Of a stretch of 57,866 bases of DNA, positions 17,278 to 25,179 are shown in pieces. Under the pieces are notes generated by a model. That model did not search any database. It had not been told where the DNA came from and worked only from the letters and a program-made list of their open reading frames with translations. Origin of the DNA: a virus; IMG/VR virus record IMGVR_UViG_3300013014_000035, positions 1 through 57,866 of that record. One strand, given 5' to 3'. Position numbers and translations under genes: made by a program. Numbering within the stretch: position 1 is the first letter of the stretch; each line of letters begins with the position of its first letter.

Positions 17278-19300
17278 ATGCCGCCATGCTAAATAGTCTA
17301 GCATATCGGGAACCAGAATCTGGTGGTTCAACGGATCCAGGATTATTAGGGTCAATTGGACTTGAGGAACTTTGAGTTCTTGGTGCTGGTGTTGTAGGTG
17401 TATCAACCGAAGTTGCCGGTGGTGTTGGTGGTGTGGGAATGACTCTTTCTGCAATTGCGTTTTGAGTGGAAACAGTAGATAATGTTTGTCCTGTATTCAC
17501 AGGTGATGTGTATAATACTGCAGGTGCATTTTGAGATTGGGATGGTTCTGCATCTGTTGTTGTTTCTTCACCTGCCCACGAACGCATTGGTCGACCACCT
17601 TGCCAATTAAGTGGATCCGAACGTCGTGTAGGATTAATTCTTGCCGGTGTTATTGAATTAAAAGCTCTTTCGGTATCGCTATTAATTCTTCTGGCAGGTG
17701 ATTCGCCTCTACCCATTAATTGAGCAGCAGTTGTCCCAGCTAGTTCAATACGTGCTCTTTGTGCTTGTTGTATACCGGATATAGTTGTTTCGGATGGTGC
17801 TGGTTCAGGATTGTAGTTACCAACGGAACTAGGTGATAATAATGTTGCACCACCGCCATTTTCTTCTCCCATAAATGTTCTTCCAGGCATGCCTATTATA
17901 GGTGCACGATATGGAGCTGGAAACGCTGCTTCACCATTAAAAGATCTATTTTGAGCTAATGTTTCACGTCCCGTTTCCGTATTTGGTTCAGGCCAAAATT
18001 CTCTTGATGAACGAAAAGGCGCGCCAAATTCATTAGATACTGCAGCCTCAGCATTAAAAGATCTTAAACGGTCCGTAGTACGACCACTCAGTGTGTGACG
18101 TTCATTTAAACCAACTTCAGCAATTATACGCGATACAGATAAAGGTTCGGGAAAATTTGAAATAGATTGTGATTGTGGTGTTGATCCTTCACCGGCAAAT
18201 GTTCTGCCTGCAGCACCCATACGCATAGGTTCTGGTTCGGGACTATAATTATTAACATTGGGACTAATAAGCCCTCGTTGTGCTGGTGGTAAACTATTAA
18301 ATGCTCTTTCGGTATCACTATTAATTCTTTGAGCAGGTGGTTCACCTCTACCCATAAGTTGGGCTGTGGTAGTACCAGCAAGTCTTAAACGTGATTCATT
18401 AGCTCTAGTAGCATCAATTCTTGTGGGTGTCGACTCGGGATTTGAATTATTAACATTTGGACTTATTAATTCAGGTACTTGGGGTGGTGTTGGATTAAGA
18501 TTTGTAACAGTATCCGACTGTTCATTGGATCTAGAATTACCTAAAGCTGAGATACCAGCAACTCCTAAACCAATAGCACCTGCAGCAACACCTAACAGTT
18601 TTAAAAAATTTTTAAACCCATCAAGAATTCCAGTATTTGTATTTGTATTTGTATTATTAGTTGGAACTAGATTATTATTACGAACACCTTTTATATTATC
18701 AAGTATTTCTGTTAAAATATTATTAGTAGTTCTTTGACTATTAACAATACTAGATAAAATTACAGTAACACCACTTTCATTTGTTTGTGTATTGGATTGT
18801 GATCTATTAGTATTTTCATTTTTATTATCACCACCGCGATACACACCACCCATTAATGAACCCAATAATGGGAACATTCTATTAAATGCTTTACTGCCTT
18901 TACTTAAAATAAAATCTTTTAAAGATCTTTGTGTATTTTCCTGTTGTTCAAACTCTTGTTGCTTTCTAGTTTTTTGTTTTACTTTTATGACTTTATTTTG
19001 TTTATCTACAACAATCGGTTTATCTGTATCATCAATCCTTGATTTTTCATCAATTTTTTTTAAAAATTCCTCCGCGGCTTCTTCTCCAATTTTTTCTTTA
19101 ATAGCTTTAACCATAGCGGGATTTGCAAGAACTTCTTCTGTAGAAATCAAGGTTTTATTTCTTGGTTTTGGTAAAGCTGGCTTTCCTTTACTTTCTGCTA
19201 ATGCTGATTCAATTTGAGCTTTTACTGAATTATTCATACCTTTATATTCAGGGCTATTAATTATATCCGCCAAGGTTGTGGTTGTTGGTTTCTTTGCCAT
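17276..19300 (-). CDS. Tail-associated structural protein with internal duplication
   Basis: This 674-residue leftward protein has a charged N-terminal third, a motif F-N-R-M-F-P-L-L-G-S-L at about 139-149 followed by N-N-I-L-T-E-I-L-D-N-I-K (193-204), a hydrophobic glycine-rich segment at 226-254, then a long Ser/Pro/Asn-rich region. That region contains a duplicated unit (305-337 and 517-549, sharing A-Q-L-M-G-R-G-E) and repeated R-x-x-x-G-E-E/G elements. The first two motifs recur in the 933-residue neighbour, so the pair is related. Position beside gp26 and the lysozyme protein suggests a hub, tape-measure or injected protein. No T4 gene is assigned. Confidence 0.72.
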   Translation of the reverse strand: MAKKPTTTTLADIINSPEYKGMNNSVKAQIESALAESKGKPALPKPRNKTLISTEEVLANPAMVKAIKEKIGEEAAEEFLKKIDEKSRIDDTDKPIVVDKQNKVIKVKQKTRKQQEFEQQENTQRSLKDFILSKGSKAFNRMFPLLGSLMGGVYRGGDNKNENTNRSQSNTQTNESGVTVILSSIVNSQRTTNNILTEILDNIKGVRNNNLVPTNNTNTNTNTGILDGFKNFLKLLGVAAGAIGLGVAGISALGNSRSNEQSDTVTNLNPTPPQVPELISPNVNNSNPESTPTRIDATRANESRLRLAGTTTAQLMGRGEPPAQRINSDTERAFNSLPPAQRGLISPNVNNYSPEPEPMRMGAAGRTFAGEGSTPQSQSISNFPEPLSVSRIIAEVGLNERHTLSGRTTDRLRSFNAEAAVSNEFGAPFRSSREFWPEPNTETGRETLAQNRSFNGEAAFPAPYRAPIIGMPGRTFMGEENGGGATLLSPSSVGNYNPEPAPSETTISGIQQAQRARIELAGTTAAQLMGRGESPARRINSDTERAFNSITPARINPTRRSDPLNWQGGRPMRSWAGEETTTDAEPSQSQNAPAVLYTSPVNTGQTLSTVSTQNAIAERVIPTPPTPPATSVDTPTTPAPRTQSSSSPIDPNNPGSVEPPDSGSRYARLFSMAA
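17654..17752 (-). repeat. Internal protein duplication, unit B
   Basis: Codes for residues 517-549 of the 674-residue protein; nearly the same residues as 305-337 (18290-18388), with diverged codons. Confidence 0.75.
18290..18388 (-). repeat. Internal protein duplication, unit A
   Basis: Codes for residues 305-337 of the 674-residue protein, containing L-A-G-T-T and A-Q-L-M-G-R-G-E followed by I-N-S-D-T-E-R-A-F-N-S. Confidence 0.75.
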
Positions 19301-19316
19301 GTTTTATACTCTTACT

Positions 19317-22118
19317 TTATAACTTTTTATAACTAAATGCTGATTCTAAGCGATCACGTAAGGATACCTCACTAAACATAGTACTTGTTTCAGCACTACT
19401 TGACGCTATAGAACTTGATTTCATTTGAGTTTGTTGGTCACCTAATACACCCGTTATATTATTGATTATTTCTTGGAATCTTCTTATTTGTTGTTGATCT
19501 CTAGAAATCATATTTGTTCCAGCTTGTGATAAAGAAGTACCTGTTTGTGGTTCATTTGTATTCATACTAGCTTGAGGTATTCCAAGACTACCAAGCTCTA
19601 CACCAATTGAAGAAGCAGGATTTAATTGGCTTTGGGCTTGTTGAATTTGTGGTTGAGATGCCGACTGTGGTATACCACTTGCATATTCAAGAGCTCTTGC
19701 CGTTCTTCGTGAACGTGCAGCACGATCTGATACTTCATAAAGTTCATCTACGATTGCCGCCGCTTGATCCGCCGTGGTAGCTTCACGAAGTATATCACCT
19801 ATAATATCATTTCTACGAGAACCGGCACGAGGTCCTGCTTTTTTTCGCATTAACTCATATTGTACAAATTCAAGTTGTTCTTCAAATGTGGCCTGAAGAA
19901 CATGTCTCCCGCCCGACCAGTTTTGAAAATCAGTTAATCTACTTTCTCTCCATTGTGCAATACCATATGATGCTCCGCGAGGATTATTACGATCTCCGAT
20001 TGCGCGGGGATTAAAGCCACTTTCTTCTTGTAAATTAGAAGCAATACCTGCAGCTTGGGCCGGGGTCCATCCTTTGGATATAAAAAATGCTATAGCGGCT
20101 GAAGCAGAACCAGAAATAGCTTCAGCACGGTTTGCTCGATTACTTTGACGATGTTCTGTCGCTGGTATATTTTCCACTTGCTTGGCACTAACCGAATCTC
20201 TATTAATCGGAGTTGCATCACTACCAGATCCACCACTTTCTCCATCACTACCGGAACCATCGTTGTCATCTTTATTTTGCACATCTGGTTGTTGTTGAGA
20301 ACCAGACGCGCCAGTATTTGCTAAAATATTTAAATATGGTGCTTGTCTTTGATTCTCGGGAATATTTTGTCCATTACGTAATCTACGAGCAATGTCTTGA
20401 TTATATTCTTTATCTAGATTTTCGGCCATTTCAACAATACGATCATATTGAGATGATATTTCAGCATTCTCTTCTTTGATTGTATTTTCTAAGTCTTGTA
20501 TTTTAGCAAGGTCTGTTTCATTATCAAATTGATCTAAAAGACTACTATATGCTTCTAGTCTTCTTATTAGATTATTTAAAGTGGTAAAAAATGCTTGTCT
20601 ATTTCTAACACTTACGGATACTGTTCTAGCTTTAAGTTCAACCAAACCTACATATATATCTTCAACTAATTTCACTCCACCAACTATCCCTAGTACCCTA
20701 AGTCCAAGCGATCCTAAAATTCTTAAAGTTCCTAGACCAAGTCTAATTGATCTGTAAGGAGTTGATCTTGGTACTCTCGATTCTGATAATGTTGATATTC
20801 TTTGTCTTACAACAGGTGTAACAAGACCTGCAGCCGGAGGCGGTGGTGGTGGTACAAGATTTATTGGTCCTGGGAGTCTAGGTGTAGCAGCTGGGGGCGG
20901 CACCGCAGTTACTGTTGGCGGGATTCTAGGTATTGGTGCAGAAGAAGATGATAGTGGTGGTAAACTACTAGTTCCTACATTAGGAGTTGGTATACCTCTC
21001 CCCGGTACTACGCTCACAGCGGAAGATGGCACAGCACTTACCGTTGGTGGGATTAATTGTTCAGCCCGGCGACTCACTAATCTTTGAAGTTGATCAACTT
21101 GTTGGGATGTTTGTCTTTGAATTACCCGAGCTCTTTCAACAGATCTTATATTTTCAAGTGCTTGCCTTTGTGTAGTTCCTAATCTTTCAAATTCAAGATT
21201 TTGTATAGCACGTAGTTCTTCAATTGTACTAGCCTGTGCAATTCTTTGACTAATACTGAGTGAATTAACCGGTCGTGGTATAGTAGTTGCTGTCCCAGGT
21301 GGTGATGCAGGTCTTATTGGCGCTGCTGGTGTCGCAGGTCTTGGTGGTATATTTCCTGGTGTTGCTGGTCTTGGTGGTATATTTCCTGGTGTTGCTGGTC
21401 TTGGTGGTGCACTTGCTGGAGTTGCTGGTCTTGCCGGCGTTGTTGCCGGCAATACTGGTCTTGGCGGTGAATTTGCTGGTGCACCGGGTCTTGCTGAAAC
21501 TGGAGGTACACTGGGTCTTGGTGGTGAACTTGCTGATGCACCGGGTCTTGGTGGTGCTGGTGGTACTGATGGTCTTGGCGCATTAGTTGGCGGTGCTACA
21601 GCCGGACCTGATCTTGATAATTTTCGTATTAAATCCCATGTTGAATAACCTGCTGCACCTAACCCTAATATATTAAGTAAATTATCAAATGTATTACTAT
21701 TACTATTATTACCATTATTATTTGAACCACCACCACGATTATTATTTGGTGATTCATTATTTTGATTATTATTTAATAATAATGGTCCGGCAAAGTTATT
21801 GTTCGAATTTTTTATCTGCTGTAAAATTTGATTTAGTATATCATTTTGTTTATTTTGATTTTCTAATATTTGCCCATACAGATTACCAACTACTCGTGTA
21901 GCAGATCCATCCGAAGTCAAGAATGAATCTTGATTTGAATTATTACGACTCCCATTCGTTAATCTCCCCAGTTGTGGGAACATTTTATTAAATGTATTAC
22001 TATCTATTTTTGATGATTGTTTATTATCATATTTTGCTGTTATACGACCTGCTGTTTTAGGTCTCTTTGCAGCTATATTTGCTAGTCTTGTAGTTCTAGG
22101 TAAAGATCTTCTTGTCAC
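19317..22118 (-). CDS. Large tail protein with tail-lysozyme domain; tape-measure candidate
   Basis: This 933-residue protein has the same F-N-K-M-F-P-Q-L-G-R-L and N-D-I-L-N-Q-I-L-Q-Q-I-K motifs as its 674-residue neighbour near residues 43-105. A hydrophobic segment (about 148-162) follows, then a proline-rich region with P-P-R-P-x-x-P repeats, a central helical region, a hydrophobic stretch near residues 455-480, and a C-terminal enzyme-like domain at about 675-815. That domain has G-W-T-P-A-Q-A-A-G-I, N-L-Q-E-E-S-G-F-N-P and Y-G-I-A-Q-W, the marks of phage tail lysozymes (Phage_tail_lysozyme type; the Glu after N-L-Q is the likely catalytic residue). It probably opens peptidoglycan during injection, replacing the lysozyme missing from gp5. 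Tape-measure function is inference from size and position after gp26. Confidence 0.82.
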   Translation of the reverse strand: MTRRSLPRTTRLANIAAKRPKTAGRITAKYDNKQSSKIDSNTFNKMFPQLGRLTNGSRNNSNQDSFLTSDGSATRVVGNLYGQILENQNKQNDILNQILQQIKNSNNNFAGPLLLNNNQNNESPNNNRGGGSNNNGNNSNSNTFDNLLNILGLGAAGYSTWDLIRKLSRSGPAVAPPTNAPRPSVPPAPPRPGASASSPPRPSVPPVSARPGAPANSPPRPVLPATTPARPATPASAPPRPATPGNIPPRPATPGNIPPRPATPAAPIRPASPPGTATTIPRPVNSLSISQRIAQASTIEELRAIQNLEFERLGTTQRQALENIRSVERARVIQRQTSQQVDQLQRLVSRRAEQLIPPTVSAVPSSAVSVVPGRGIPTPNVGTSSLPPLSSSSAPIPRIPPTVTAVPPPAATPRLPGPINLVPPPPPPAAGLVTPVVRQRISTLSESRVPRSTPYRSIRLGLGTLRILGSLGLRVLGIVGGVKLVEDIYVGLVELKARTVSVSVRNRQAFFTTLNNLIRRLEAYSSLLDQFDNETDLAKIQDLENTIKEENAEISSQYDRIVEMAENLDKEYNQDIARRLRNGQNIPENQRQAPYLNILANTGASGSQQQPDVQNKDDNDGSGSDGESGGSGSDATPINRDSVSAKQVENIPATEHRQSNRANRAEAISGSASAAIAFFISKGWTPAQAAGIASNLQEESGFNPRAIGDRNNPRGASYGIAQWRESRLTDFQNWSGGRHVLQATFEEQLEFVQYELMRKKAGPRAGSRRNDIIGDILREATTADQAAAIVDELYEVSDRAARSRRTARALEYASGIPQSASQPQIQQAQSQLNPASSIGVELGSLGIPQASMNTNEPQTGTSLSQAGTNMISRDQQQIRRFQEIINNITGVLGDQQTQMKSSSIASSSAETSTMFSEVSLRDRLESAFSYKKL

Positions 22119-22120
22119 TA

Positions 22121-22420
22121 TTATCTACTCGCTGTCATTTTTTCTTGACTTCTGCTAAAGGCATAAACACCAAGAATAGCACCAAATGATAAATGAATTA
22201 GTCCGCCATTTGAAAGGGTCAGACTTTCCCATTTAGCATATGGTGAATGAGTAAAAACAGGTAGAAACATCATAATTAAAGGAAATATTATAAAATCAAA
22301 TGCACACATTGCCATGTATAGCCAACCCATTGCTGGGCGCCAGTACTGTTTAACCCAGTGCTCATTTTGTATTGATAACTGTTGATTTAAAATAGTATTA
22401 TCAATATTACTATCAGACAT
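22121..22420 (-). CDS. Holin-like protein (3TM type)
   Basis: This 99-residue protein starts at ATG 22420 with AAGGAA upstream. The segment W-V-K-Q-Y-W-R-P followed by three hydrophobic stretches (about residues 30-52, with F-I-I-F-P, and 70-88) matches the GTA/T4-cyanophage 3TM holin family. It would permit lysis or lie near the tail lysozyme gene for export. Its first codons overlap the end of the -1 extension of gene 26 by eight bases (ATGTCTGA). Confidence 0.75.
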   Translation of the reverse strand: MSDSNIDNTILNQQLSIQNEHWVKQYWRPAMGWLYMAMCAFDFIIFPLIMMFLPVFTHSPYAKWESLTLSNGGLIHLSFGAILGVYAFSRSQEKMTASR

Positions 22421-22595
22421 TACGATTCCTTTGATCTTCAAGTTCCTTCAGATATTGCAGGAGCATTTCGACAAAGACATCACGTTCAAATGGTATTAAA
22501 TTTTCAACATCTGCAATTGAATATTTATGATGTTGGATCAATGAAAATAATGAAATATAGTAATTTTCTAATGTATTATGATTTAACCCAACATA
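22413..22595 (-). CDS. 60-codon -1 frame extension of gene 26 (probable frameshift product)
   Basis: This open frame has no plausible start codon of its own at the 5' end. It runs from the T-heptamer at the end of gene 26 in the -1 frame for 60 codons to TGA at 22415-22413. Its product contains V-E-N-L-I-P-F-E-R-D-V-F-V and a Leu/Glu-rich helix at the end. P-F-E-R-D-x-(Y/F) style motifs are typical of the shifted 'T' domains of tail assembly chaperones. A frameshifted gp26 would be 293 residues. See the finding at this position. Confidence 0.65.
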   Translation of the reverse strand, partial: YVGLNHNTLENYYISLFSLIQHHKYSIADVENLIPFERDVFVEMLLQYLKELEDQRNRNV

Positions 22596-23293
22596 AAAAA
22601 ATCGGCGAGCGAAGTCAGCTCAATTATCCTATCATTTTCATTTTTGTTTTTATATTCAATACGATGATACAATTTAGGCATTTTAGACATGAATGTTTGA
22701 ATCTTTTCAAATATCGTCACATCCAAATCATTTAGAAATTCTTCTATTTCTTCTTTGGTATATTCCGATGGATCATAAACATCATCACCTTCATAAATCT
22801 TATCAATACAACGAAGGATTAGTTCATAAAAAGCATCTTCACCTGAATTAGCAAAATCTTTATCATCAAATAATGATGCAGGTGGATGTTTCATAACAAT
22901 AGTGATCTTGTCATTCACTTTAATAATTTGATCTACTTTTTCGGGAAACTTGACTTCTACTTTTAAAAGATCAATTTCAAAATCATATACTTCTGTATCT
23001 TCATTATCAATATATGAAACCTTTACCATATTATTGATTGAAACCGCTCTCAATCGTAGAAACAAATATTCAACATCAAAGATCGCAACTTTATCAATAT
23101 CAAATGACTTATTAATAGCACAATTATTGACTACTTGTTTTACTGCTCTTAGAATATCACCTTGATCACCTGATGCTTTTGCCATCAGAAGGATTTTTTC
23201 CTCACGAACAAGAAAAGGTCTGAATAATTCTTTTTTTCTTGTTGATGGGATTGTAAATTCGTGAATTGGATGTTTGATTTTAGGTAGTGGCAT
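22583..23293 (-). CDS. 26: gp26-like baseplate hub assembly protein
   Basis: This 236-residue protein matches the T4 baseplate gp26 family (PF12322 type): an N-terminal P-L-P-K-I-K-H-P-x-x-E-x-x-I-P-S-T, F-R-P-F-L-V-R-E-E-K-I-L-L-M-A, then acidic helices and a C-terminal segment ending in A-D-F-F-M-L-G. T4 gp26 is needed for hub assembly. The final codons contain a U-UUU-UUU heptamer. It lies downstream of the gp54-like gene in the leftward operon. Confidence 0.88.
   Translation of the reverse strand: MPLPKIKHPIHEFTIPSTRKKELFRPFLVREEKILLMAKASGDQGDILRAVKQVVNNCAINKSFDIDKVAIFDVEYLFLRLRAVSINNMVKVSYIDNEDTEVYDFEIDLLKVEVKFPEKVDQIIKVNDKITIVMKHPPASLFDDKDFANSGEDAFYELILRCIDKIYEGDDVYDPSEYTKEEIEEFLNDLDVTIFEKIQTFMSKMPKLYHRIEYKNKNENDRIIELTSLADFFMLG
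22595..22601 (-). promoter_or_regulatory. Slippery heptamer T-TTT-TTT
   Basis: Seven consecutive T on the coding strand lie in the register T|TTT|TTT of gene 26, which fits a -1 ribosomal slip (X XXY YYZ rule). The zero-frame stop is nine bases further on. Confidence 0.7.
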
Positions 23294-23323
23294 AATATAA
23301 CTCCATTGTTAAAAATAGTAAAA

Positions 23324-24100
23324 TTAAGGCGTTAAACCACCAGGCCCAAAAAGTCTGCCTGCAGGATCTACATTTGAATTTTGTTGATTATAGGGATTTG
23401 TTGGTGTATTAACTCGGGGGTCGAGTCCGGGTTCCATTCTAGATTGGTCCGGTTGTGAAGGTTGTGGTGCAGGTGCAACTTGATTTGATGCAAAGACTCT
23501 ATCACCCGGCCTATTTATTGACGATTGCGATCTATTTTCTCCTACATCGACCCCAGGTATTCCCCAATACCAATCGGTAAAGGAAATTCCGACTTTAACC
23601 ATCATGAGATTATTTTTATCATTCCAAGATAAACCAATATTACCTAAAGAGCTCGGGAAAGCTTCAGTAAGTATCACTTTGTTAACTGGTGTACCTAAGT
23701 TATTAAATACTATAATTTCAAAATTAGGTGATGTATATTCGCTTTTATAACGAGCAACATACATACGATCTGTATCAAAATTGAATATTTCATTTGTCCA
23801 ACGACTAAAGAATTTCCAAATTCTATTTTGATCATCTTCAATAAACGAAATGGTTATATCGTTAAAATTTGGATTTCTAGGCGTTTTTTGTTGTGGTCCA
23901 ACACCGTAACGAAAAGAATTTGAAAATTCAAATGAAACACCAGGAATTTCGATCGAAGATGCTCTAAAAAATAAATCTTCTTCTTTATAAACGTTTGCAA
24001 GAATTCCTGGAAAACTTATTTTTATTAAAAATTTATTATTCTGTAACGTACCACGTTCATTAATTTTTGCCGAAAATTCAGCTATATTAAATCCAGCCAT
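23324..24100 (-). CDS. 54: gp54-like baseplate tail-tube initiator
   Basis: This 258-residue protein has an N-terminal tail-tube-type fold (N-K-F-L-I-K-I-S-F-P, then F-R-A-S-S-I-E-I-P-G) and the central F-N-D-I-T-I-S-F-I-x-D-x-Q-N-R-I-W-K-F-F. This is typical of gp54/gp19-like proteins; length and neighbours favour gp54. T4 gp54 tops the hub and primes gp19 polymerisation. I chose the ATG at 24100, which overlaps the upstream stop (TAATG); a longer frame upstream overlaps gene 2. The Pro/Gln/Asn-rich C-terminus is unlike T4. Confidence 0.75.
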   Translation of the reverse strand: MAGFNIAEFSAKINERGTLQNNKFLIKISFPGILANVYKEEDLFFRASSIEIPGVSFEFSNSFRYGVGPQQKTPRNPNFNDITISFIEDDQNRIWKFFSRWTNEIFNFDTDRMYVARYKSEYTSPNFEIIVFNNLGTPVNKVILTEAFPSSLGNIGLSWNDKNNLMMVKVGISFTDWYWGIPGVDVGENRSQSSINRPGDRVFASNQVAPAPQPSQPDQSRMEPGLDPRVNTPTNPYNQQNSNVDPAGRLFGPGGLTP

Positions 24101-24699
24101 TAGATCATGCCTCTCGAATCTTTCCAGACTTGTTCCCTGGTTGCTTTCTTGAATTGTTCTGTCGGTAGCATTAGAGCTGAATCCCAATTTGTAGGTTCAA
24201 TATTTAGGTAACTACTCTGTACATGAGTGGCAAGATATTGCTTGATACAAGGCTTAAAATAACGATATTTTGATGCATTGCTTAAAATGCTGTATGATAG
24301 TTTGAGTTTTGTTGTATCATTATAGATATCATTATTGATTGTTTGATATATTGCATTCATTAACTTCGCTCTGAGAACAGGCGGTAAATAATGCAAATTA
24401 ATACCTAAAAATCCATCTTTTCTTAAATCAATTGGAAATACTAAAGGAAACATATCATAATAAGGGAGTGTTTCTTTATGTTTTGGATCATATGAAAACA
24501 TATACATTTTGCCGATTGATTCAATGTCAATCGACTTAACCAAATTTTCACGATCATCGAGCATTAAATTTTTATTGACTCTTTGTACTTTCTGCGCAGC
24601 ATTTTGAAACCACTTTCTGGCATCTCTACGACGTGTAGTTTCATTAATACCTTCGGCCCGACCTCTCTCCGATAACTGTTGGAAAATATAAGCTGTCAT
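24100..24699 (-). CDS. 2: gp2-like DNA end protector
   Basis: This 199-residue protein contains M-Y-M-F-S-Y-D-P-K-H-K, L-P-Y-Y-D-x-F-P-L-V-F-P, G-F-L-G-I-N-L-H-Y-L-P-P and R-A-K-L-M, the signature of the T4-like family annotated as DNA end protector gp2. In T4, gp2 caps packaged DNA ends and shields them from host RecBCD. It is shorter than T4 gp2 (274). It overlaps gene 4 upstream by four bases. The family call rests on memory of cyanophage homologues. Confidence 0.72.
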   Translation of the reverse strand: MTAYIFQQLSERGRAEGINETTRRRDARKWFQNAAQKVQRVNKNLMLDDRENLVKSIDIESIGKMYMFSYDPKHKETLPYYDMFPLVFPIDLRKDGFLGINLHYLPPVLRAKLMNAIYQTINNDIYNDTTKLKLSYSILSNASKYRYFKPCIKQYLATHVQSSYLNIEPTNWDSALMLPTEQFKKATREQVWKDSRGMI

Positions 24700-25127
24700 T
24701 TACCGTAAATGTCCCTCTCAGTCATTATTTGGAATTTCCATCCTCGAGTTTTGCAATATTCTTCTGCGGCAGACCATTTTGCTGAATTTACTCCCCAAGT
24801 ATAGACTTCATTAATATATCGTTTAGTCGGAGTCTTTTGTTTCTTAGGTTCAATTGTTTGAGCCAGAGGCTTTACTTCTATCATAATCGTTTCTTTATTC
24901 TTTGTATTTATTATAAAGTCAGGAAAATAACGATGAATTTTTCCATCAATTGGTGAACGATATTGAACGACATGTTCTTCGGATGACCACCATACAATAT
25001 CTTGATGTGCATCAAAATGAGACATCAGTCGTAATTCCCAACTTGATCTATACACAATATTAGTTGGATTACCTTTATATTTATGTGGGTTCAAAGGTTT
25101 GAAAAAGCCCTGAAGATATTTTGCCAT
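24696..25127 (-). CDS. 4: gp4 (gp50/65) head completion protein
   Basis: This 143-residue protein begins M-A-K-Y-x-Q-G-F-F-K-P and contains K-Y-K-G-N-P-T-N-I-V-Y-R-S-S-W-E-L, W-S-S-E-E, Y-R-S-P-I-D-G-K-x-H-R-Y-F-P-D-F and E-V-K-P, which is clearly T4 gp4. The E...P-D-F...E-V-K set is that of a PD-(D/E)XK nuclease fold. gp4 completes filled heads before tail joining. ATG 25127 is chosen because the longer frame would run through the divergent gene 48 and its promoter. Confidence 0.92.
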   Translation of the reverse strand: MAKYLQGFFKPLNPHKYKGNPTNIVYRSSWELRLMSHFDAHQDIVWWSSEEHVVQYRSPIDGKIHRYFPDFIINTKNKETIMIEVKPLAQTIEPKKQKTPTKRYINEVYTWGVNSAKWSAAEEYCKTRGWKFQIMTERDIYGK

Positions 25128-25141
25128 TTTTGTTTTATCAG

Positions 25142-25149
25142 TATAAATA
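25142..25149 (+). promoter_or_regulatory. Late promoter, exact TATAAATA, for the rightward tail block
   Basis: An exact T4-type late element lies 31 bp before the preferred gene 48 start (25180), in the divergent gap between genes 4 and 48. Confidence 0.8.
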
Positions 25150-25156
25150 ATGATGA

Positions 25157-25164
25157 TATTTATT
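25157..25164 (-). promoter_or_regulatory. Possible divergent late promoter (AATAAATA)
   Basis: On the minus strand this reads AATAAATA, one mismatch from the late consensus, about 30 bp before the gene 4 start. The same 8-mer also occurs by chance in AT-rich stretches, so the evidence is positional. Confidence 0.45.
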
Positions 25165-25179
25165 CTAGGATTAAAAAAA

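Noticed and set aside
17276-17500. Plus-strand frames within 18.3-19.2 kb and 20.2-21.9 kb
   Set aside because: They are complementary to the low-complexity coding sequence of the two minus-strand tail proteins and have biased, repetitive compositions.
22416-22595. The 60-codon frame after gene 26 as an independent gene 51
   Set aside because: It lacks any usable start codon near its 5' end, while the slippery heptamer joins it to gene 26 in the correct frame; frameshift fusion is the better reading.
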